This document shows positions 23,412 through 34,979 of a stretch of DNA of 64,000 nucleotides, one piece after another. The notes beneath the pieces were generated by a model, which worked only from the letters and a program-made list of their open reading frames with translations, was not told the DNA's origin and searched no databases. The stretch comes from Balaenoptera acutorostrata. Lineage: Eukaryota > Chordata > Mammalia > Artiodactyla > Balaenopteridae. The stretch's first letter is position 1; each line of letters opens with the position of its first letter. The position numbers were made by a program, and so were the translations under genes. The stretch is from NCBI RefSeq assembly GCF_949987535.1, contig NC_080082.1, positions 43,091,874 through 43,155,873 of the forward strand, given 5' to 3'.

Positions 23412-24519
23412 TGTATCAGCCTTGCCACGTTTTCTCAACTGGGTGTAAAGGAGGGCAGTCAGTAGTCCTCACCCTTCAAACCTACTCCAATTTCATAGAG
23501 GAAACACCAAGCCTCGGTATGGTCTCCTGTGGCAAGGAAACTTTGCTTTCATTCCTTAGGTGGCACATTGGCTCAGAACTGCCCTTCCCCAAGGATTCAG
23601 GGATGTGCAGCCCGATTACTTGAGATCTGCCCTTCTGGCTCTTTCATGGCTGAAACCAACTGGGAAAAGAGCCGTTCTAAGCTGGGGACCATGGTGTCTT
23701 ACCCTAGTCTACACAGAAACAGCACTCTGAGGGAGAGGAGCTGCTGGTGTTTGGTAGCACAATCTCCTATTCTGAAGAGAAACATTTCGTTGTAAGCGGG
23801 TTGCATCAGCCTTGTCACAATTTCTGAACTGGCTTTAAAGAAGGGCAGTCAGTTGGCAGACTTACTTGAGGCCCTGCTTCCCAGGCTGGGATCTTTGCTT
23901 TCATTCCTTAGTTAGCACATTGGCTCAGGACGGCCTTACCCCAAGGATTCAGGGTTGTGCAGCCCGATTACTTGAGATCAGCCTTTCTGGCTCTTTCATG
24001 GATGAAACCAACTGGGAAAAGAGCCGTTCTAAGCTGGGGACCATGGTGTCTTTCCCTAGTCTACACAGAAACAGCACTCTGAGTGAAACGAGATGCTGGA
24101 GTTTGGTAGCAAAATCTCCTATTCTGAAGAGAAACATTTCCTTGTAAGCGGGTTGCCTCAGCCTTGCCTCATTTTCACAAGTGGCTATAAAGGAGGGCAG
24201 TCAGTAGGCCTCACCCTTTAAGCCCACTCCAATTTCCTAGAGAAAACACCAGGCCACAGTGTGCTTTCCTGTGGCAAGTAAACTTTGCTTTCATTCCTTA
24301 CGGGGCACTTTGCCTCAGAACTGCCCTACCCCAAGGATTCAGGAATGTTCAGCCCGATTGTTGGAGAACAGCTTTTCTGGCTCTTTCATGGATGAAACAA
24401 ACTGGGAAAAGAGCCGTTCTAAGCTGGGCACCATGGTGTCTTACCCTAGTCTAACAGAAACAGCACTCTGAGGGAGACGAGCTTCTGGCGTTTGGTAGCA
24501 AAATCTCCTATTCTGAAGA

Positions 24520-26646
24520 GAAACATTTCGTTGTAAGCGGGTTGCATCAGCCTAGTCACATTTTCTGAACTGGCTTTAAAGAAGGGCAGTCAGTTGGCAG
24601 ACTTCCTTGAGGCCCTGCTTCCCAGGCTGGAATCTTTGCTTGCATTCCTTAGTTAGCACATTGGCTCAGGACGGCCTTACCCCAAGGATTCAGGGTTGTG
24701 CAGCCCGATTACTTAAGATCAGCCCTTCTGGCTCTTTCCTGGATGAAACCAACTGGGAAAAGAGCCATTCTAAGCTGGGGACCATGGTGTCTTTCCCTAG
24801 TCTACACAGAAAGAGCACTCTGAGGGAGACGAGCTGCTGACGTTTGGTAGCAAAATCTCCTATTCTGAAGAGAAACATTTCGTTGTAAGCGGGTTGAATC
24901 AGCCTTGCCTCATTTTCACAAGTGGCTATAAAGGAGGGCAGTCAGTAGGCCTCACCCTTCAAGCCCACTCCAATTTCCTAGAGAAAACACCAGGCCTCGG
25001 TGTGCTTTCCTCTGGCAAGTAAACTTTGCTTTCATTCCTTAGAGGGCACTTTGGCTCAGAACTGCACTATCCCATGGATTCTGGAATGTTCAGCCCGATT
25101 GTTTGAGAACAGCTTTTCTGGCTCTTTCATGGATGAAACCAACTGGGAAAAGAGCCGTTCTAAGCTGGGGACAATGGTGTCTTTCCCTAGTCTACACAGA
25201 AACAGCACTGTGAGGGAGAGGAGCTGCTGGCGTTTGGTAGCAAAATCTCCTATTCTGAAGAGAAACATTTCTTTGCAAGCGGGTTGCATCAGCCTTGCCA
25301 CATTTTCTCAACTGGCTTTAAAGAAGGGCAGTCAGTTGGCAGACTTCCTTGAGGCCCTGCTTCCCAGGCTGGAAAGTTTGCTTTCATTCCTTCTTTAGCA
25401 CATTGACTCAGGACGGCCTTAACCCAAGGATTCAGGGATGTGCAGCCCGATTACTTGAAATCAGCCCTTCTGGCTCTTTCATGGATGAAACCAACTGGGA
25501 AAAGAGCCGTTCTAAGCTGGGGACCTAGGTGTTTTTCCCTAGTCTACACAGAAACCGCACTCAGAGGGAGACGAGCTGCTGGCGTTTGGTAGCAAAATCT
25601 CCTATTCTGAAGAGAAACATTTCATTGTAAGTGGGTTGCATCAGCCTTGCCACATTTTCTCAACTGGCTTTAAAGGAGGGCTGTCAGTTAGCAGACTTCC
25701 TTGAGGCCCTGCTTCCCAGGCTGGAAACTTTGCTTTCATTCCTTAGGTGGCACATTGGCTCAGGACTGCCTTACCCCAAGGATTCCGGGATGTGCAGCCC
25801 GATTACTTGAGATCAGCCCTTCAGGCTCTTTCATGGCTGAAACCAACTGGGAAAAGTGCCGTTCTAAGCAGGGGACCATGGTGTCTTTCCCTAGTCTACA
25901 CAGAAACAGCGCTCTGAGTGAAACGAGCTTCTGGCATTTGGTAGCAAAATCTGCTATGTGAAGAGAAATATTTCGCTGTAAGTGGGTTGCATCAGCCTTG
26001 CTACATTTTCTCAACTGGCTTTAAAGTAGGGTAGTCATTTGGCAAACTTACTTGAGGCCCTGCTTCCCAGGCTAGAAATTTTGCTTTCATTCCTTAGGTA
26101 GCACATTGGCTCAGGACGGCCTTACCCCAAGGATTCAGGGATGTGCAGCCCGATTACTTGAGATCAGCCCTTCTGGCTCTTTCATGGATGAAACCAACTG
26201 GGAAAAGAGCCGTTCTAAGCTGGGGACCATGGTGTCTTTCCCTAGTCTACACAGAAACAGCACACTGAGGGAGAGGACCTGCTGGCGTTTGGTAGCAACA
26301 TCTCCTATCCTGAAGAGAAACATTTCGTTGTAAGCAGGTTGCATCAGCCTTGCCTCATTTTCACAAGTGGCTATAAAGGAGGGCAGTCAGTAGGCCTCAC
26401 CCTTCAAGCCCACTCCAATTTCCTAGAGAAAACACCAGGCCTCGGTGTGCTTTCCTGTGGCAAGTAAACTTTGCTTTCATTCCTTAGGGGGCACTTTGGC
26501 TCAGAACTTCCCTACCCCAAGGATTCAGGAATGTTCAGCCCGATTGTTTGAGAACAGCTTTTCTGGCTCTTTCATGGATGAAACCAACTGGGAAAAGAGC
26601 CGTTCTAAGCTGGGGACCATGGTGTCTTTCCCTAGTCTACACAGAA
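24520..26646 (+). repeat. Segmental copy (2,966-bp offset), first
   Basis: This region matches about 27,486-29,612. Shared private features are CAGCCTAGTCAC, GAGCCATTCTAAGC, GTGCTTTCCTCTGGCAAG, GCACTATCCCATGGATTC and a box-less run of five monomers (TTCT, TTCA/GTGGG, CGCTG/GTGGG, CAGG, TTCA). The run has no intact box from 24,895 to 27,101, one of the longest such gaps in Array 2. Confidence 0.83.
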
Positions 26647-26712
26647 ACAGCACTCTGAGTGAGACGAGCTGCTGGCGTTTGGTAGCAAAATCTCCTATTC
26701 TGAAGAGAAACA

Positions 26713-28930
26713 TTTCATTGTAAGCGGGGTGCATCAGCCTTGCCTCATTTTCACAAGTGGCTATAAAGGAGGGCAGTCAGTAGGCCTCACCTTTCAAGCC
26801 CACTCCAATTTCCTAGAGAAAACACTAGGTCACGGTGTGCTTTCCTGTGGCAAGTAAACTTTGCTTTTATTCCTTAGGGGGCACTTTGGCTCAGAACTGC
26901 CCTACCCCAACGATTCAGGAATGTTCATCCCGATTGTTTGAGAACAGCTTTTCTGGCTCTTTCATGGATGAAACCAACTGGGAAAAGAGCCGTCCGAAGC
27001 TGGAGACCATGGTGTCTTTCCCTAGTCTACACAGAAACAGCACTCTGAGTGAAACGAGCTGCTGGCATTTGGTAGCAAATCTCCTATTCTGAAGAGAAAC
27101 ATTTCGTTCTAAGCGGGTTGTATCAGCCTTGCCACGTTTTCTCAACTGGGTGTAAAGGAGGGCAGTCAGTAGTCCTCACCCTTCAAACCTACTCCAATTT
27201 CATAGAGGAAACACCAAGCCTCGGTATGGTCTCCTGTGGCAAGGAAACTTTGCTTTCATTCCTTAGGTGGCACATTGGCTCAGAACTGCCCTTCCCCAAG
27301 GATTCAGGGATGTGCAGCCCGATTACTTGAGATCTGCCCTTCTGGCTCTTTCATGGCTGAAACCAACTGGGAAAAGAGCCGTTCTAAGCTGGGGACCATG
27401 GTGTCTTACCCTAGTCTACACAGAAACAGCACTCTGAGGGAGAGGAGCTGCTGGTGTTTGGTAGCACAATCTCCTATTCTGAAGAGAAACATTTCGTTGT
27501 AAGCGGGTTGCATCAGCCTAGTCACATTTTCTGAACTGGCTTTAAAGAAGGGCAGTCAGTTGGCAGACTTCCTTGAGGCCCTGCTTCCCAGGCTGGAATC
27601 TTTGCTTTCATTCCTTAGTTAGCACATTGGCTCAGGACGGCCTTACCCCAAGGATTCAGGGTTGTGCAGCCCGATTACTTAAGATCAGCCCTTCTGGCTC
27701 TTTCCTGGATGAAACCAACTGGGAAAAGAGCCATTCTAAGCTGGGGACCATGGTGTCTTTCCCTAGTCTACACAGAAAGAGCACTCTGAGGGAGACGAGC
27801 TGCTGACGTTTGGTAGCAAAATCTCCTATTCTGAAGAGAAACATTTCGTTGTAAGCGGGTTGCATCAGCCTTGCCTCATTTTCACAAGTGGCTATAAAGG
27901 AGGGCAGTCAGTAGGCCTCACCCTTCAAGCCCACTCCAATTTCCTAGAGAAAACACCAGGCCTCGGTGTGCTTTCCTCTGGCAAGTAAACTTTGCTTTCA
28001 TTCCTTAGAGGGCACTTTGGCTCAGAACTGCACTATCCCATGGATTCTGGAATGTTCAGCCCGATTGTTTGAGAACAGCTTTTCTGGCTCTTTCATGGAT
28101 GAAACCAACTGGGAAAAGAGCCGTTCTAAGCTGGGGACAATGGTGTCTTTCCCTAGTCTACACAGAAACAGCACTCTGAGGGAGAGGAGCTGCTGGCGTT
28201 TGGTAGCAAAATCTCCTATTCTGAAGAGAAACATTTCTTTGCAAGCGGGTTGCATCAGCCTTGCCACATTTTCTCAACTGGCTTTAAAGAAGGGCAGTCA
28301 GTTGGCAGACTTCCTTGAGGCCCTGCTTCCCAGGCTGGAAAGTTTGCTTTCATTCCTTCGTTAGCACATTGGCTCAGGACGGCCTTACCCCAAGGATTCA
28401 GGGATGTGCAGCCCGATTACTTGAAATCAGCCCTTCTGGCTCTTTCATGGATGAAACCAACTGGGAAAAGAGCCGTTATAAGCTGGGGACCTAGGTGTTT
28501 TTCCCTAGTCTACACAGAAACCGCACTCAGAGGGAGACGAGCTGCTGGCGTTTGGTAGCAAAATCTCCTATTCTGAAGAGAAACATTTCATTGTAAGTGG
28601 GTTGCATCAGCCTTGCCACATTTTCTCAACTGGCTTTAAAGGAGGGTTGTCAGTTAGCAGACTTCCTTGAGGCCCTGCTTCCCAGGCTGGAAACTTTGCT
28701 TTCATTCCTTAGGTGGCACATTGGCTCAGGACTGCCTTACCCCAAGGATTCCGGGATGTGCAGCCCGATTACTTGAGATCAGCCCTTCAGGCTCTTTCAT
28801 GGCTGAAACCAACTGGGAAAAGTGCCGTTCTAAGCAGGGGACCATGGTGTCTTTCCCTAGTCTACACAGAAACAGCGCTCTGAGTGAAACGAGCTTCTGG
28901 CATTTGGTAGCAAAATCTGCTATGTGAAGA
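26713..28930 (+). repeat. Segmental copy (3,669-bp offset), first
   Basis: This region matches about 30,382-32,599, except around 27.5-27.95 kb where another subfamily is spliced in (CCTAGTCAC against CTTGTCACAA; GGCTGGAATC against GGCTGGGATC). Six to ten monomers are shared. It overlaps the other duplicated segments, so this part of the array is a patchwork of several copying events. Confidence 0.8.
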
Positions 28931-30381
28931 GAAACATTTCGCTGTAAGTGGGTTGCATCAGCCTTGCTACATTTTCTCAACTGGCTTTAAAGTAGGGTAG
29001 TCATTTGGCAAACTTACTTGAGGCCCTGCTTCCCAGGCTAGAAATTTTGCTTTCATTCCTTAGGTAGCACATTGGCTCAGGACGGCCTTACCCCAAGGAT
29101 TCAGGGATGTGCAGCCCCATTACTTGAGATCACCCCTTCTGGCTCTTTCATGGATGAAACCAACTGGGAAAAGAGCCGTTCTAAGCTGGGGACCATGGTG
29201 TCTTTCCCTAGTCTACACAGAAACAGCACACTGAGGGAGAGGACCTGCTGGCGTTTGGTAGCAACATCTCCTATCCTGAAGAGAAACATTTCGTTGTAAG
29301 CAGGTTGCATCAGCCTTGCCTCATTTTCACAAGTGGCTATAAAGGAGGGCAGTCAGTAGGCCTCACCCTTCAAGCCCACTCCATTTTCCTAGAGAAAACA
29401 CCAGGCCTCGGTGTGCTTTCCTGTGGCAAGTAAACTTTGCTTTCATTCCTTAGGGGGCACTTTGGCTCAGAACCTCCCTACCCCAAGGATTCAGGAATGT
29501 TCAGCCCGATTGTTTGAGAACAGCTTTTCTGGCTCTTTCATGGATGAAACCAACTGGGAAAAGAGCCGTTCTAAGCTGGGGACCATGGTGTCTTTCCCTA
29601 GTCTACACAGAAAGAGCACTCTGAGGGAGACGAGCTGCTGGCGTTTGGTAGCACAATCTCCTATTCTGAAGAGAAACAGTTCGTTGTAAGCGGGTTGCAT
29701 CAGCCTTGCCACATGTTCTCAACTGGCTTTAAAGAAGGGAAGTCAGTTGGCAGACTTCCTTGAGGCCCTGCTTCCCAGGCTGGAAACTTTGCTTTTATTC
29801 CATAGTTAGCACATTGGCTCAGGACGGCCTTGCCACAAGGATTCAGGGATGTGCAGCCCGATTACTTGAGATCAGCCCTTCTGGCTCTTTCATGGATGAA
29901 ACCAACTGGGAAAAGTGCCGTTCTAAGCAGGGGACCATGGTGTCTTTCCCTAGTCTACACAGAAACAGCGCTCTGAGGGAAACGAGCTTCTGGCATTTGG
30001 TAGCAAAATCTGCTATGTGAAGAGAAACATTTCGCTGTAAGTGGGTTGCATCAGCCTTGCTACATTTTCTCAACTGGCTTTAAAGTAGGGTAGTCATTTG
30101 GCAAACTTACTTGAGGCCCTGCTTCCCAGGCTGGAAATTTTGCTTTCATTCCTTAGGTAGCACATTGGCTCAGGACGGCCTTACCCCAAGGATTCAGGGA
30201 TGTGCAGCCCGATTACTTGAGATCAGCCCTTCTGGCTCTTTCATGGCTGAAACCAACTGGGAAAAGAGCCGTACTAAGCTGGGGACCATGGTGTCTTTCC
30301 CTAGTCTACACAGAAACAGCACTCTGAGTGAGACGAGCTGCTGGCGTTTGGTAGCAAAATCTCCTATTCTGAAGAGAAACA

Positions 30382-32599
30382 TTTCATTGTAAGCGGGGTG
30401 CATCAGCCTTGCCTCATTTTCACAAGTGGCTATAAAGGAGGGCAGTCAGTAGGCCTCACCTTTCAAGCCCACTCCAATTTCCTAGAGAAAACACTAGGTC
30501 ACGGTGTGCTTTCCTGTGGCAAGTAAACTTTGCTTTTATTCCTTAGGGGGCACTTTGGCTCAGAACTGCCCTACCCCAAGGATTCAGGAATGTTCATCCC
30601 GATTGTTTGAGAACAGCTTTTCTGGCTCTTTCATGGATGAAACCAACTGGGAAAAGAGCCGTCCGAAGCTGGAGACCATGGTGTCTTTCCCTAGTCTACA
30701 CAGAAACAGCACTCTGAGTGAAACGAGCTGCTGGCATTTGGTAGCAAATCTCCTATTCTGAAGAGAAACATTTCGTTCTAAGCGGGTTGTATCAGCCTTG
30801 CCACGTTTTCTCAACTGGGTGTAAAGGAGGGCAGTCAGTAGTCCTCACCCTTCAAACCTACTCCAATTTCATAGAGGAAACACCAAGCCTCGGTATGGTC
30901 TCCTGTGGCAAGGAAACTTTGCTTTCATTCCTTAGGTGGCACATTGGCTCAGAACTGCCCTTCCCCAAGGATTCAGGGATGTGCAGCCCGATTACTTGAG
31001 ATCTGCCCTTCTGGCTCTTTCATGGCTGAAACCAACTGGGAAAAGAGCCGTTCTAAGCTGGGGACCATGGTGTCTTACCCTAGTCTACACAGAAACAGCA
31101 CTCTGAGGGAGAGGAGCTGCTGGTGTTTGGTAGCACAATCTCCTATTCTGAAGAGAAACATTTCGTTGTAAGCGGGTTGCATCAGCCTTGTCACAATTTC
31201 TGAACTGGCTTTAAAGAAGGGCAGTCAGTTGGCAGACTTACTTGAGGCCCTGCTTCCCAGGCTGGGATCTTTGCTTTCATTCCTTAGTTAGCACATTGGC
31301 TCAGGACGGCCTTACCCCAAGGATTCAGGGTTGTGCAGCCCGATTACTTGAGATCAGCCCTTCTGGCTCTTTCATGGATGAAACCAACTGGGAAAAGAGC
31401 CGTTCTAAGCTGGGGACCATGGTGTCTTTCCCTAGTCTACACAGAAACAGCACTCTGAGTGAAACGAGATGCTGATGTTTGGTAGCAAAATCTCCTATTC
31501 TGAAGAGAAACATTTCCTTGTAAGCGGGTTGCCTCAGCCTTGCCTCATTTTCACAAGTGGCTATAAAGGAGGGCAGTCAGTAGGCCTCACCCTTCAAGCC
31601 CACTCCAATTTCCTAGAGAAAATACCAGGCCACGGTGTGCTTTCCTGTGGCAAGTAAACTTTGCTTTCATTCCTTAGAGGGCACTTTGGCTCAGAACTGC
31701 ACTATCCCATGGATTCTGGAATGTTCAGCCCGATTGTTTGAGAACAGCTTTTCTGGCTCTTTCATGGATGAAACCAACTGGGAAAAGAGCCGTTCTAAGC
31801 TGGGGACAATGGTGTCTTTCCCTAGTCTACACAGAAACAGCACTCTGAGGGAGAGGAGCTGCTGGCGTTTGGTAGCAAAATCTCCTATTCTGAAGAGAAA
31901 CATTTCTTTGCAAGCGGGTTGCATCAGCCTTGCCACATTTTCTCAACTGGCTTTAAAGAAGGGCAGTCAGTTGGCAGACTTCCTTGAGGCCCTGCTTCCC
32001 AGGCTGGAAAGTTTGCTTTCATTCCTTCGTTAGCACATTGGCTCAGGACGGCCTTACCCCAAGGATTCAGGGATGTGCAGCCCGATTACTTGAAATCAGC
32101 CCTTCTGGCTCTTTCATGGATGAAACCAACTGGGAAAAGAGCCGTTCTAAGCTGGGGACCTAGGTGTTTTTCCCTAGTCTACACAGAAACCGCACTCAGA
32201 GGGAGACGAGCTGCTGGCGTTTGGTAGCAAAATCTCCTATTCTGAAGAGAAACATTTCATTGTAAGTGGGTTGCATCAGCCTTGCCACATTTTCTCAACT
32301 GGCTTTAAAGGAGGGTAGTCACTTAGCAGACTTCCTTGAGGCCCTGCTTCCCAGGCTGGAAACTTTGCTTTCATTCCTTAGGTGGCACATTGGCTCAGGA
32401 CTGCCTTACCCCAAGGATTCCGGGATGTGCAGCCCGATTACTTGAGATCAGCCCTTCAGGCTCTTTCATGGCTGAAACCAACTGGGAAAAGTGCCGTTCT
32501 AAGCAGGGGACCATGGTGTCTTTCCCTAGTCTACACAGAAACAGCGCTCTGAGGGAAACGAGCTTCTGGCATTTGGTAGCAAAATCTGCTATGTGAAGA
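30382..32599 (+). repeat. Segmental copy (3,669-bp offset), second
   Basis: Second copy of 26,713-28,930, carrying intact boxes at 30771 and 31161 and then a long box-less stretch. No intact box occurs from 31,178 to 34,438, nine monomers in a row. The boxes there are broken by TTCC, TTCT, TTCA, TGGG and a 1-bp loss (CGGTT at about 33,359). Confidence 0.8.
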
Positions 32600-33369
32600 G
32601 AAACATTTCGCTGTAAGTGGGTTGCATCAGCCTTGCTACATTTTCTCAACTGGCTTTAAAGTAGGGTAGTCATTTGGCAAACTTACTTGAGGCCCTGCTT
32701 CCCATGCTGGAAATTTTGCTTTCATTCCTTAGGTAGCACATTGGCTCAGGACGGCCTTACCCCAAGGATTCAGGGATGTGCAGCCCGATTACTTGAGATC
32801 AGGCCTTCTGGCTCTTTCATGGATGAAACCAACTGGGAAAAGAGCCGTTCTAACCTGGGGACCATGGTGTCTTTCCCTAGTCTACACAGAAACAGCACTC
32901 TGAGTGAGACGAGCTGCTGGCGTTTGGTAGCAAAATCTCCTATTCTGAAGAGAAACATTTCATTGTAAGCGGGTTGCATCAGCCTTGCCTCATTTTCACA
33001 AGTGGCTATAAAGGAGGGCAGTCAGTAGGCCTCACCCTTCAAGCCCACTCCAATTTCCTAGAGAAAACACTAGGTCACGGTGTGCTTTCCTGTGGCAAGT
33101 AAACTTTGCTTTCATTCCTTATAGGGGAATTTGGCTCAGAACTGCCCTATCCCAAGGATTCTGGAATGTTCAGCCCGATTGTTTGAGAACAGCTTTTCTG
33201 GCTCTTTCATGGATGAAACCAACTGGGAAAAGAGCCGTTCTAAGCTGGGGACCATGGTGTCAACCTAGTCTACCCAGAAACAGCACTCTGAGTGAAACGA
33301 GATGCTGGCATTTGTTAGCAAATTCGCCTCTTCTGAAGAGAAACATTTCGTTGTAAGCGGTTGCATCAG

Positions 33370-34560
33370 CCTTGCCTCATTTTCACAAGTGGCTATAAAG
33401 GAGGGCAGTCAGTAGGCCTCACCCTTCAAGCCCACTCCAATTTCCTAGAGAAAACACCAGGCCTCGGTGTGCTTTCCTGTGGCAAGTAAACTTTGCTTTC
33501 ATTCCTTAGGGGGCACTTTGGCTCAGAACTGGCCTATCCCAAGGATTCAGGAATGTTCAGCCCGATTGTTTGAGAACAGCTTTTCTGGCTCTTTCATGGA
33601 TGAAACCAACTGGGAAAAGAGCCGTTCTAAGCTGGGGACCATGGTGTCTTTCCCTAGTCTACACAGAAACAGCACTCTGAGGGAGAGGAGCTGCTGGCGT
33701 TTGGTAGCAAAATCTCCTATTCTGAAGAGAAACATTTCTTTGCAAGCGGGTTGCATCAGCCCTGCCACATTTTCTCAACTGGCTTTAAAGGAGGGTAGTC
33801 AATTGGCAAACTTCCTTGAGGCCCTGCTTCCCAGGCTGGAAACTTTGCTTTCATTCCTTAGTTGGCACATTGGCTCAGGACTGCATTACCCCAAAGATTC
33901 AGGGATGTGCAGCCCGATTACTTGAGATCAGCCATTCTGGCTCTTTCATGGATGAAACCAACTGGGAAAAGAGCCGTTCTAAGCTGGGGACCATGCTGTC
34001 TTACCCTAGTCTACACAGAAACAGCACTCTGAGGGAGAGGAGCTGCTGGCGTTTGGTAGCACAATCTCCTATTCTGAAGAGAAACATTTCGCTGTAAGTG
34101 GGATGCATCAGCCTTGCCACATTTTCTCAACTGGCTTTAAAGAAGGGCAGTCAGTTGGCAGACTTCCTTGAGGCCCTGCTTCCCAGGCTGGAAACTTTGC
34201 TTTCATTCCTTCGTTAGCACATTGGCTCAGGACGGCCTTACCCCAAGGATTCAGGGATGTGCAGCCCGATTACTTGAGATCAGCCCTTCTGGCTCTTTTA
34301 TGGCTGAAACCAACTGTGAAAAGAGCCGTTCTAAGCTGGGGACCATGGTGTCTTACCCTAGTCTACACAGAAACAGCACTCTGAGGGAGAGGAGCTGCTG
34401 GCGTTTGGTAGCACAATCTCCTATTCTGAAGAGAAACATTTCGTTGTAAGCGGGTTGCATCAGCCTTGTCACATTTTCTCAACTGGCTTTAAAGAAGGGA
34501 AGTCAGGTGGCAGACTTCCTTTTGTCCCTGCGTCCCAGGCTGGAAACTTTGCTTTCATTC
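33370..34560 (+). repeat. Dispersed copy (10,756-bp offset) of 44.13-45.32 kb
   Basis: Three consecutive monomers match 44,126-45,316 with a modest number of substitutions. Shared variants include GGAGGGTAGTCAATTGG/GGAGGGCAGTCAATTGG, CTGCATTACCCCAAAGATTC and CATTCCTTCGTTAGC. These copies look older than the adjacent tandem duplications. Confidence 0.78.
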
Positions 34561-34979
34561 CTTAGTTAGCACATTGGCTCAGGACGGCCTTACCCCAAGG
34601 ATTCAGGGATGTGCAGCCCGATTACTTGAGATCAGCCCTTCTGGCTCTTTCATGGATGAAACCAACTGGGAAAAGAGCCGTTCTAAGCTGGGGACCATGA
34701 TGTCTTTCCCTAGTCTACACAGAAACAGCACACTGAGGGAGAGGAGCTGCTGGCGTTTGGTAGCATAATCTCCTATCCTGAAGAGAAACATTTCGTTGTA
34801 AGCAGGTTGCATCAGCCTTGCCTCATTTTCACAAGTGGCTATAAAGGAGGGCAGTCAGTAGGCCTCACCCTTCAAGCCCACTCCAATTTCCTAGAGAAAA
34901 CACCAGGCCTCGGTGTGCTTTCCTGTGGCAAGTAAACTTTGCTTTCATTCCTTAGAGGGCACTTTGGCTCAGAAATGCC

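Larger units (their letters stand above)
21900..24298 (+). repeat. Segmental copy (7,376-bp offset), first
   Basis: This region matches about 29,276-31,674 with scattered differences. Its landmarks are the box variant GTTCGTTGTAAGCGGGT (22303 and 29679), the GTGCCGTTCTAAGCAGGGGACC monomer with TTTCGCTGTAAGTGGGT, and the box variant TTTCGTTCTAAGCGGGT (23395 and 30771). Divergence begins at the CTTACGGGGCACTTTGCC of this copy. Confidence 0.83.

Noticed and set aside
33310..33370. Counting TTTCGTTGTAAGCGGTT sites as intact boxes
   Set aside because: A 1-bp loss removes the last G of CGGG. Sites of this type (for example about 33,346 and 38,496) were scored as broken.
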